A stretch of 64,000 nt of DNA from Lachnospiraceae bacterium (lineage in GTDB: Bacteria > Bacillota > Clostridia > Lachnospirales > Lachnospiraceae), in contig CAJTFX010000010.1 of the NCBI GenBank assembly GCA_910575555.1, positions 95,060 through 159,059 on the forward strand, written 5' to 3'. The notes under the pieces are model-generated. The model saw only the letters and a program-made list of their open reading frames with translations, was not told where the DNA came from and did no database searches. Shown one piece after another: positions 18,392 through 26,119 of this stretch. Position numbers and translations under genes: made by a program. Positions within the stretch are counted from its first letter, which is position 1, and every line of letters starts with the position of its first letter.

Positions 18392-19186
18392 CTAATTTCC
18401 ACTCAATTTATAAATTTCATAGGCCGGGTAAGCCCTGTCAAAATGGTATCCCAGCTTTTCTGCCAGTTTTACCGACCACAAATTCTGGGCATCCCAGCTT
18501 GGATACCACCCCCGCTCCATACATGCCAGAATCAGCCTTGCCCCGCAGACGGAGGCCAGTCCCTTTCTCCTGAAATCCTCTCTTGTGCCGATTTCGATTT
18601 CAATCCCTTCCCGGTACACCGTATAGGAGGAAGCCCCGGATACCAGTTCTCCCTGATAAAGCGCCGCTGCGCCCAATCCCCGGCTGCGGTAATCCTCATA
18701 GTCTGCAAACTGGGAGGTAAAGTCCACGGACCACTGGGATTTTCTGGTCTGTGCAAATATCTTTTCGTCTATCAGCTTTACTTCATACTCTCCGGCAAGA
18801 CTGGCGGCTATTTTTTCCAGATGCTCTCTGTCAAAGATTCCCGGCTCCTTTTTGATGGCATACCGTTCCACCCGCCTGCAGTTTTCCCCGTATGCCTGCT
18901 CAATCTCTCTGGCCCAGTCCTCTCCTGTTTCATCCAGAGGGGGCACCATGATTACAAATTCCCTGACCTGGTTTTTGATTTCCCGTTTCACCAGTTCCCG
19001 GTTGGCTGTTCCGGCAAAAAAACAGAAATCTGCCAACAGGATTCTGGCCGCCTCCGGTCTCTGCATGCTGTCTGCCCATGCCTCGCCCATACATCCCTGC
19101 AGACAGGACCAAATCAAAGATTCCTGCCAATTTCCAAAAAGGGGAGCAATATTGTTCATCTGTTCTGTCTCTATTTTGTATATCAT
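18392..19186 (-). CDS. GNAT acetyltransferase, ZmaR-like (PF12746 type)
   Basis: 264 residues. The C-terminal GNAT fold has IEIEIGTREDFRRKGLASVCGARLILAC, with the R-x-x-G-L-A acetyl-CoA loop, and ends PSWDAQNLWSVKLAEKLGY. The long N-terminal half matches the family that includes zwittermicin resistance protein ZmaR. The acceptor is unknown. It starts 54 bases after the HAD gene on the same strand behind TAAGGAG and may be co-transcribed with it, which would make it a fringe member of the stress island. Confidence 0.85.
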   Translation of the reverse strand: MIYKIETEQMNNIAPLFGNWQESLIWSCLQGCMGEAWADSMQRPEAARILLADFCFFAGTANRELVKREIKNQVREFVIMVPPLDETGEDWAREIEQAYGENCRRVERYAIKKEPGIFDREHLEKIAASLAGEYEVKLIDEKIFAQTRKSQWSVDFTSQFADYEDYRSRGLGAAALYQGELVSGASSYTVYREGIEIEIGTREDFRRKGLASVCGARLILACMERGWYPSWDAQNLWSVKLAEKLGYHFDRAYPAYEIYKLSGN

Positions 19187-19240
19187 TATGGTTCTCCTTA
19201 CTTTTTAATTCGCTAATACTATTAATAAGGGAATATATTT

Positions 19241-19996
19241 TTATTTTTCATCTATAGCCAACATGTATTTTAATAATTCATCCGAAAAAATCCCATTCTC
19301 TCCCAGATAAACCACATGTTCTCCCTGAATCCGCTCCCCCCTCAGGCCATACTCCGCCAATGCCAAATCCGCCTCTTCCAACATGGAAATATCAAACCTG
19401 CTGTCCCCTGCCGCCGCCACTGTGCCGGCCTGCACTTTCTGACGGAACCTTCTCACCGCTTCTCCTTTGCTGAGTTTTTTCGGCACCGCATACACCTTCA
19501 CCCCATTAGAGAAAATCTCCAGCGGGCTTCCCCTTAAATAATCCTGCAGCCTGCAAATGGTCTGCTCTGGCCTGGCGCTTTTTGTAAACACAAACAATGC
19601 CTCAATGTTCCTGACTTCAAAATTCACATTCTCATCTGCCTCCAAGACTCTTTGCGCCTCTTCTAATGCTTCCTTGCATTCAGCTACCAATTCCCTGGAT
19701 TTGGCATACCAACCCAAATCCCTTTCCCCCTGAACCAGAAGAATCCCTCCGTTGCACACCAGCGCATATTCCGGCGGCTGCTTTCCCAGGCAGATTCGTT
19801 GGTACTGCTCTGTCGTTCTGGTGGTGGTAGGCACAAATAATACCTGTTTCCGCACCTGGTTCAATAACTCAGCAGAAAGCTCTGTCATATAGGAGATTTC
19901 CCGGTTCTGATAAATTTCCACACATCTTTTATGTAAGCCTATATCATATTTATAAGAATAAATCAATGTATGATCCAAGTCTGAATGAAATACCAT
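19241..19996 (-). CDS. HAD-family phosphatase (probable Ter-module HAD)
   Basis: 251 residues. Motif I is HSDLDHTLIYSY (catalytic D6 and D8), motif II is in VPTTTRT, and the C-terminal AAGDSRFDISMLEEADLALA gives motifs III and IV, with a C2-type cap between (Cof/sucrose-phosphatase-like). HAD phosphoesterases of this kind are a regular member of the Ter biosynthetic module, and the other members lie within 15 kb here. The start follows GGAAAGGAAACAGC. It is separated from the Ca2+ ATPase by a terminator-like structure and an inverted-repeat element. Confidence 0.85.
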   Translation of the reverse strand: MVFHSDLDHTLIYSYKYDIGLHKRCVEIYQNREISYMTELSAELLNQVRKQVLFVPTTTRTTEQYQRICLGKQPPEYALVCNGGILLVQGERDLGWYAKSRELVAECKEALEEAQRVLEADENVNFEVRNIEALFVFTKSARPEQTICRLQDYLRGSPLEIFSNGVKVYAVPKKLSKGEAVRRFRQKVQAGTVAAAGDSRFDISMLEEADLALAEYGLRGERIQGEHVVYLGENGIFSDELLKYMLAIDEK

Positions 19997-20053
19997 GCTG
20001 TTTCCTTTCCATTGCCCGAACGTGTTTGAAAAAATGTTTTGTCAAACACTCTA

Positions 20054-20262
20054 TATTTCGATACACAGAAAATACAGGATTGCCCTTTCGCTAAGCAAAC
20101 AGTTCATGGGCGTTCTTCGTGCAGTCAAAATCCACTGCTTACGGAGACTTGGGAAGGAAGGCTTTCCTGACTTCCCTAGTCGAAGTTAGCAGTTAGTTTG
20201 ACGAAACGTTGCCCAGTTTGTGTGTGAAAGGGCAATCCTGTATTTTCGTCCGTATCAAAATA
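20054..20262. repeat. 209 bp palindromic element (MITE-like or structured RNA)
   Basis: The ends are imperfect inverted repeats of about 37 bases: 20054-20089 matches the reverse complement of 20226-20262. The inner 22 bases (20068-20089 and 20226-20247) are a perfect match. Between them an inner hairpin GGGAAG...CTTCCC (about 20151-20175) adds structure. TA flanks both outer ends, as expected for a TA-targeting miniature transposon. No open reading frame of note lies inside. It occupies the leader of the HAD gene. Confidence 0.75.
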
Positions 20263-20263
20263 T

Positions 20264-20337
20264 AAAAAAGGTGCGCTGTCCCAAAACACACCAACCGCGC
20301 TTACGCGCGCCCGGTATACCAGAACCCGCACACCTTC
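20264..20337 (-). terminator. Terminator-like structure after the Ca2+ ATPase gene
   Basis: On the minus strand AGAAGGTGTGCGG pairs with GCGCACCTTTTTTATA, leaving a T run just past the stem. An inner GCGCGC-type hairpin (about 20295-20310) lies in the loop. It begins 10 bases after the ATPase stop codon. Confidence 0.6.
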
Positions 20338-20345
20338 TGAGTTTC

Positions 20346-23000
20346 CTATCGTTCTACCACTGCCTTGCGCACCAAATCCACCGGAATCATGGTGACTGCC
20401 AACAGAACCACTGCAATCCACCCTGCAATTCCAAAGGGCACGCAGCTGAACATATTCCCAATCCAGGTAAATACCGTAAATGGCACAAGAGCTGCATTTA
20501 CAATCATTGCCTGCACCAGAATAATTATAAAAAATACCTTCAAAAATCCGGTATTCTCATTTAAGCCTTTAAAAATGCCGAATTTTTCATCCCGGACGTT
20601 AAATCCGTTAAACAGCGCACTGACAATAAACAACACAAAATATCCGGTCAAATGCTGTTCTTCTGTCTCAAACAGATTGCGGAAGAAGGGCAGCTTCAGA
20701 TACAAGAAGCTGAGAACCACAAGCCACGCTCCCATGGTAACAATCTGCGCCATCATCTTTTTGCTTACAATGCTCTCATCCCTTCTTCTGGGCTTTTCAT
20801 CCATATATTTCTTCAGGGCCGGCTCATTGCCAAGCATAATGGCCCCCAGACCGTCCATGACCAGATTGACAAACAACAAATGGGTTACTTTTAACGGCTC
20901 TTCCACGCCGAAGAAGGGCGCAATTGCGCTGACCACCACTGCCGCAACATTGATGACCAACTGGAACTTGCAGAATTTCAGGATGTTGTGGTAAATCGTT
21001 CTGCCATACCAGATAGCGTCTTTGATGGACTTAAAGTTATCATCCAGAATTACAATCTTACCTGCTTCCTTGGCTGCTTCCGTACCGCTTCCCATGGCAA
21101 AGCCAACGTCCGCCCGCTTCAATGCGGGAGAGTCGTTCACGCCGTCTCCGGTCATGCCTACCACCAGGTTCATTTCCTGGCAAAGCCGCACCATACGGGA
21201 TTTATCTGTGGGCAATGCCCTGGCTATTACCCGGATATTGGGGATAATTTTCTTCACTTCATCATCTGACATTTCATTTAACTGGGCAGAGGAGAGGGCT
21301 TTGTCCGAATCAGTTCTCAAAAGTCCTGCATCTCTGGCAATGGCAACAGCCGTCTCCAGTCTGTCTCCGGTAATCATAACCACCTGAATTCCGGCTTTCT
21401 GCACTTCCTCAATGGCTTCTCTGGCCTCGGGCCTTACATCATCCCGGATACCTACCAGGCCGATAATTACAATGTCCTGGTTAATCTTATTTTCCACAAG
21501 CTCTTTTTCCGAATAGCCGAAGGCAAGCACCCTCATTGCTTTTTCAGCCAGCTCATCAATTTTCCGATCCAGGGCAGACTTGTCAATCTCCTTAAGTTCT
21601 CCGTTTCCGTCCAGATATTTCACGGCAGAAGCAAGCAGCCTTTCCGGCGCGCCTTTATAGAAGGTTTTTCCTTCGCTGTCAATCCTTGCCTGGCTGAATT
21701 TGTTGGTGGAATTAAAGCCCTGCGCTTTAGAAACCACGCAGCTCTTATCTGCCTCCAGAGTCCGGAACGTCTCTTCCCCGATAAATTTCATCATGGCCTG
21801 GTCTGTGGCATTGCCGCCGATGACCCGGTGCTCCCCGTCAAACATGGACTGGGTATTTTTTCCAATAGCCAGATCCAGCAGCTTTTTCACTTCTTTGTGG
21901 CTGCCCAGTTCCGGAATTGGAATGGAAACTCCGTCAGCTGTAAAGAAATCCACCACTTCCAGTCTCCCCTTGGTAATAGTTCCGGTCTTGTCGCTGAATA
22001 AAATATTCAGGGAGCCTGCCGTTTCAATTCCCTCCGCCTTTCTCACCAATACGTTATGATCCAGCATTTTACTGGTGTTCTGCATCAGCACCAGGGAAAT
22101 CATAAGAGGCAGTCCCTCCGGTACGGCACAGACAATAATTACCACGGCCAGAGAAACGGCGTTCACAACGTCCTTAATCACCTGCTCAAACCCGATGGAG
22201 AAATACTCGGACACGCCTCCTGCCGACACAATAAAATATACGAAATACAATACTGCAATCACGATGGCCCCGATATAGCCAAAAGTGGAAATCTGTTTTG
22301 CAAGCTTTGCAAGCTTTACTTTCAGAGGAGAGTCCGGCTCATCCTCCTGCATTTCCTCGGCCATCTTGCCCATCATGGTTTTTAAGCCCACTTTGCGCAC
22401 ATCCAGTATGCCTTCTCCGTCAAACACCACTGCGCCCCGGAACAAGGAGTAGGAATCCACAAAGGTATCCCCTGTAATGTCCTCGGCAAGAGAGGTCTCC
22501 GGTGAAGTCTCTTTCTTCTTACACTCTTCCGCCTCTCCGTTCAATGCAGAGTTATCCACGCTTAAAGCGCCGGAAACCAGGATTCCGTCTGCAGGAATTT
22601 TATCCCCTGACTGGAGAAGCACCTTGTCTCCAACCACAACGTCATCCACATCAATCACGGCAACCATATTGTTCCTGTGAACCTTACACTGGTCTTTTTT
22701 TGCGCTGTCCTTTAATTCCCGGTATTTGGTATCGCTGGCAACCCCTGTTTTTGCTGACACAAACGCCACAATCAGAACTGCCACAATGGTGCCGAGGGGT
22801 TCATAAATCTCTGCATATCCAAAGAAAAACATCACAATCATAAGCGCTGCTATGGCAAGCAGTATTTTAATCATGGGGTCTCCGAAAGTTTCCTTGAATT
22901 CTTCCCAAAATGTGGTAGGTTCCGAATCCGGAATCTCGTTAGAGCCGTATTTCCCTCTGGAAATCTCTACTTCTTTGTCTGTAAGTCCCTGAAATTTCAT
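20346..23000 (-). CDS. Type IIB-like Ca2+-translocating P-type ATPase
   Basis: 884 residues. The phosphorylation site is FSDKTGTITKG (Asp337), the hinge is MTGDGVNDSPALKRADVGFAMG, and M4 carries CAVPEGLPLM, the form seen in plasma-membrane type IIB Ca2+ pumps. The actuator loop reads LNGEAEE rather than the usual TGES. The C-terminal membrane domain has NLVMDGLGAIMLG, with the Ca2+ site Asn and Asp. It would expel Ca2+ from the cytoplasm. It follows the terD genes with 48 bases between and no terminator, so it appears to end the ter operon. Confidence 0.93.
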   Translation of the reverse strand: MKFQGLTDKEVEISRGKYGSNEIPDSEPTTFWEEFKETFGDPMIKILLAIAALMIVMFFFGYAEIYEPLGTIVAVLIVAFVSAKTGVASDTKYRELKDSAKKDQCKVHRNNMVAVIDVDDVVVGDKVLLQSGDKIPADGILVSGALSVDNSALNGEAEECKKKETSPETSLAEDITGDTFVDSYSLFRGAVVFDGEGILDVRKVGLKTMMGKMAEEMQEDEPDSPLKVKLAKLAKQISTFGYIGAIVIAVLYFVYFIVSAGGVSEYFSIGFEQVIKDVVNAVSLAVVIIVCAVPEGLPLMISLVLMQNTSKMLDHNVLVRKAEGIETAGSLNILFSDKTGTITKGRLEVVDFFTADGVSIPIPELGSHKEVKKLLDLAIGKNTQSMFDGEHRVIGGNATDQAMMKFIGEETFRTLEADKSCVVSKAQGFNSTNKFSQARIDSEGKTFYKGAPERLLASAVKYLDGNGELKEIDKSALDRKIDELAEKAMRVLAFGYSEKELVENKINQDIVIIGLVGIRDDVRPEAREAIEEVQKAGIQVVMITGDRLETAVAIARDAGLLRTDSDKALSSAQLNEMSDDEVKKIIPNIRVIARALPTDKSRMVRLCQEMNLVVGMTGDGVNDSPALKRADVGFAMGSGTEAAKEAGKIVILDDNFKSIKDAIWYGRTIYHNILKFCKFQLVINVAAVVVSAIAPFFGVEEPLKVTHLLFVNLVMDGLGAIMLGNEPALKKYMDEKPRRRDESIVSKKMMAQIVTMGAWLVVLSFLYLKLPFFRNLFETEEQHLTGYFVLFIVSALFNGFNVRDEKFGIFKGLNENTGFLKVFFIIILVQAMIVNAALVPFTVFTWIGNMFSCVPFGIAGWIAVVLLAVTMIPVDLVRKAVVER

Positions 23001-23048
23001 TCTATGTCTCCTTACTATAAATATCTGCCGGCGGCTTCACGGCAGTTT

Positions 23049-23636
23049 TTACACATATCTGTTGGCTATTTCGCCGATGCTTCTGTCATTGGTTCCCTGT
23101 CCAATGGCATTGAATTTCCACTCTCCGTTGTGACGGTACACCTCCCCGAAAATCATGGCTGTCAGCCCGGAATAATCTTCCGTCAGATTATATTTGCACA
23201 TTTCGTTATTATTTCTGGCATCTACCAGACGGATAAATGCATTCTGAATCATTCCGAAATGCTGCCTTCTTTCCACTGCCTGGTAAATATTGACCACAAT
23301 CACAATTCTGTCGTACTGAGCGGGAACCATGGACAAATCCACTGCAATCTGCTCATCGTCCCCATCCCCGGCTCCGGTCAGGTTGTCGCCCATATGCAAA
23401 ACAGCGCCGGAATCATGACGCAGATTTCCGAAAAACACCAGGTCTTCTTTCCTTCTCACCTTGCCGCCGGTTAACAGCAGCGCAGAAGCGTCGCAGTCAA
23501 TTTCCTGAGGCTTTGGCGCGAAAAGGCCCCTCTTGCGCTGCACTTCATCCCAGCCCAAGCCTATCATAATTTTGGACAATCCTGCATTGTCTTTGGACAA
23601 ATTGACCTTCTGCCCTTTTTGTAAACTGATTGACAT
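23049..23636 (-). CDS. TerD-family protein, divergent copy
   Basis: 195 residues. It has the TerD fold signs ([55 protein letters not shown]). The first acidic motif is altered: a short KRKRGLFAPKPQ-like insert precedes EIDCDASALLL, where the other copies have DFDLDAAAF. The end is also changed from GGLAALC to DRSIGEIA. TerD proteins bind Ca2+ through these acidic loops, so this copy may differ in metal affinity. Third of three in tandem. Confidence 0.92.
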   Translation of the reverse strand: MSISLQKGQKVNLSKDNAGLSKIMIGLGWDEVQRKRGLFAPKPQEIDCDASALLLTGGKVRRKEDLVFFGNLRHDSGAVLHMGDNLTGAGDGDDEQIAVDLSMVPAQYDRIVIVVNIYQAVERRQHFGMIQNAFIRLVDARNNNEMCKYNLTEDYSGLTAMIFGEVYRHNGEWKFNAIGQGTNDRSIGEIANRYV

Positions 23637-23656
23637 TTCTTTTTCTCCTTTACAAA

Positions 23657-24238
23657 CTATTCCACTTCAACTCCGTAATTGGCGCACAATGCTGCCAGTC
23701 CGCCCTGATATCCGCTTCCGATGGCATTGAATTTCCACTCGCTGCCATTTTTGTACAATTCGCCGAATACTGCGGCCGTCTCAATGGAAAAATCCTCGCC
23801 CAAATCATACCGCAGCAGTTCTTCTCCCGTATCTTCCTTGTAAATACGGATAAAGGCATTGTTCACCTGCCCGAAATTCTGCCGCCGCTGCTCAGACTCA
23901 TAAATGGTAACTGTAAATGCAATTTTGGTAATATTCGCCGGAACCATGGACAAATCCACTTTAATCTGCTCATCATCCCCGTCTCCCGCGCCGGTTCGGT
24001 TATCTCCCATATGCTGCGCACATCCGGATGGATGCTGCAGGTTGCCGTAAAACACAAAATCTTCGGATTTCGACACTTTTCCGGTATCCGTCAGCAAAAA
24101 TGCAGCTGTATCCAGATCGAAATCTCCGCCGGTATCAAATGCATTTACATCCCATCCTAATCCCACAACAATTTTTGACAATCCCGGATTGTCTTTGGTC
24201 AGGCTTACTTTCTGGCCTTTCTGTAAATTGATCGGCAT
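23657..24238 (-). CDS. TerD-family Ca2+-binding stress protein
   Basis: 193 residues from the ATG at 24238, which follows GAAGGAGGGTTATAAAG. Canonical motifs are [41 protein letters not shown] and [16 protein letters not shown]. TerD proteins are cytoplasmic beta-sandwich proteins that bind Ca2+ and are linked to tellurite, phage and envelope stress. Middle copy of three; 20 bases separate it from the next. Confidence 0.95.
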   Translation of the reverse strand: MPINLQKGQKVSLTKDNPGLSKIVVGLGWDVNAFDTGGDFDLDTAAFLLTDTGKVSKSEDFVFYGNLQHPSGCAQHMGDNRTGAGDGDDEQIKVDLSMVPANITKIAFTVTIYESEQRRQNFGQVNNAFIRIYKEDTGEELLRYDLGEDFSIETAAVFGELYKNGSEWKFNAIGSGYQGGLAALCANYGVEVE

Positions 24239-24283
24239 ATCTTTATAACCCTCCTTCATGGTCCTGTTTTACTATCTGCACGG

Positions 24284-24308
24284 ATACGGCGGCTCAAAGC
24301 CGCCGGAG
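24284..24308 (-). promoter_or_regulatory. Intercistronic hairpin between terD copies
   Basis: CGGCGGCTTTGAGCCGCCG on the minus strand is a perfect GC-rich hairpin (24287-24305) with no following T run. It lies between the first and second terD genes. It may set mRNA stability or partial termination so that the first copy is made in excess. Confidence 0.5.
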
Positions 24309-24331
24309 TAATATTTCCGTATCACCTTGCT

Positions 24332-24913
24332 TTAAGCAACCTCTATCCCATAATGTCCGCACAAAGCCGCAAGTCCTCCCTGGAACCCGCTTCCGATGGC
24401 GTTAAATTTCCACTCTCCGTTGTGGCGGTACAGCTCTCCCACCACCACCGCAGTTTCTATAGAGAAATCTTCTCCCAAATCATACCGTATCAGCTCCTGG
24501 CCCGTGCTTTCATCCACAATCCGGATAAAAGAATTGGATACCTGGCCAAAGTTCTGGCGCCTTACATCTGAATCATAAATAGTTACTGTAAATGCAACCT
24601 TCTCCACATTGGCCGGAATCAATGCAAGCTCAATCTGGATCTGTTCGTCATCCCCTTCTCCTTCCCCGGTCAGGTTATCTCCCATATGTTTCACTGCGCC
24701 GCTGCTGTGCTCCAGATTACCGTAGAAAATAAATTCTTTCTCGGTAGGGCATTTTCCATTCTGCCCCAGCATAAACGCTGCCGCATCCAAGTCAAAATCC
24801 GCGCCGGAATCAAATGCATTCACATCCCATCCCAATCCTACCATAATCTTTTTCAGTCCGGGATTTCCTTTGGTTAAATCAACCTTCTGTCCTTTTGATA
24901 AATTAATCGGCAT
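24332..24913 (-). CDS. TerD-family Ca2+-binding stress protein
   Basis: 193 residues, the most canonical of the three copies: [58 protein letters not shown]. The start follows a strong TAAGGAGGATATG. It lies 51 bases after telA on the same strand and is the first terD read in the operon. It is clearly paralogous to the second copy. Confidence 0.95.
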   Translation of the reverse strand: MPINLSKGQKVDLTKGNPGLKKIMVGLGWDVNAFDSGADFDLDAAAFMLGQNGKCPTEKEFIFYGNLEHSSGAVKHMGDNLTGEGEGDDEQIQIELALIPANVEKVAFTVTIYDSDVRRQNFGQVSNSFIRIVDESTGQELIRYDLGEDFSIETAVVVGELYRHNGEWKFNAIGSGFQGGLAALCGHYGIEVA

Positions 24914-24964
24914 ACTTCATATCCTCCTTATCTCTGACTATATCTAAATGCCTTTGAAATACTT

Positions 24965-26119
24965 TTAATACTTCTTATCCGGCATATGGTACATTTTATT
25001 GAATTCTGATTTAATATTTTCAAGTCTTGCCTGATCCTGAATCCGCTGCTGCCTTGCATTCTGCTGAATCTGCTTCGTCTCGTCAATGCCGTTTACAATG
25101 GTTCTCCAGGTGGTTTCCAATGTTTCAATTTTAATGGAGCTGCCGGAAGCAAGCTGTGCGGTCATCTTAGACTGTTCCACTGTATTCCTTGCATTTTTCA
25201 AAAGCATCTCATTGGTCTTTTCGTCCAGCGCAGACATGGCCTCGGCCTGAATCTTCTGTCTTTTCAACATAATAGCCTGTGCCAACGCCTGTTTAAAGAC
25301 CGGAAGCGTAATAATAAATGCAGAATTAATTTTCCTTACCAGATTCATATTGCTGAATTCCATGGTTCTGATCATGGGAATGGACTGCATTGCCACACTT
25401 TCTGCCGTCCGCAGATCCTGGGTTCTCTGCTCTAACATCATCAATGCCTGCTGCAGGCTCTGAAGCTCAAACTGAATGGAATTGTCCCCGGTAGATTCCA
25501 TGTCCGCCTGTCTCTGGGCAATATATGCTTCCAGTTCCCGGCAGCCCTGTTCGCCGGCCAGAATATATTTCACCAAATCATGATAATAATTCACGTTGGC
25601 TTCAAACATCTGCTCCAGCTTGCGGTTGGACTGCTTGATCTCCGACTCGTACTGCTTCAGCTGCACATAAATCTTGTCTACCTCTTCCCCCATAGTATGA
25701 TACTTGGCCAGAATTTTATCCAACTGCTTCCTGAGATTTCCAAACATCTTGCCAAAAAGCCCCGGATTTTCCTTTAATTCCTCAACGTCAAATTTAGACA
25801 TAACTTTTGCCAGAGTATTCAGCATCTCACTGGAATCATCAAGCTGCGACATATTCATACTGTTTAACACCACATCAGAAGCCTTGGAAATCTCTTCCGC
25901 CGCTTCCGCTCCGAAGGACACAATCGTCTCCAGGTTGTGAACCTCGATGGCGCTGACCAAATCGTCCACTTCTGCTGAATTAGTCAGAGCGTCATTCATC
26001 TGCTGTCTGTCGGCAACAATATCATACTGTTCTACCACCTCAATCTCATTTTTGGGTTCCGGTATTGCCTGCTGCTGCGGCAGTACCGCTGTTTTGCTAA
26101 AATCAAGTCCCATATGCAT
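24965..26119 (-). CDS. TelA-family toxic-anion resistance protein
   Basis: 384 residues from the ATG at 26119; its ATG overlaps the TGA of the upstream YceG-like gene and AGAGAGGTAG serves as ribosome site. It is long, helical and coiled-coil-rich, with the TelA features GLFGKMFGNLRKQLDKILAKY in the middle, IRTMEFSNMNLVRKINSAFIITLPVFKQALAQAI, and a C-terminal QNARQQRIQDQARLE helix. TelA/YceH proteins accompany TerD in Firmicutes; the biochemical role is not settled, and a membrane-associated scaffold is often suggested. Confidence 0.93.
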   Translation of the reverse strand: MHMGLDFSKTAVLPQQQAIPEPKNEIEVVEQYDIVADRQQMNDALTNSAEVDDLVSAIEVHNLETIVSFGAEAAEEISKASDVVLNSMNMSQLDDSSEMLNTLAKVMSKFDVEELKENPGLFGKMFGNLRKQLDKILAKYHTMGEEVDKIYVQLKQYESEIKQSNRKLEQMFEANVNYYHDLVKYILAGEQGCRELEAYIAQRQADMESTGDNSIQFELQSLQQALMMLEQRTQDLRTAESVAMQSIPMIRTMEFSNMNLVRKINSAFIITLPVFKQALAQAIMLKRQKIQAEAMSALDEKTNEMLLKNARNTVEQSKMTAQLASGSSIKIETLETTWRTIVNGIDETKQIQQNARQQRIQDQARLENIKSEFNKMYHMPDKKY

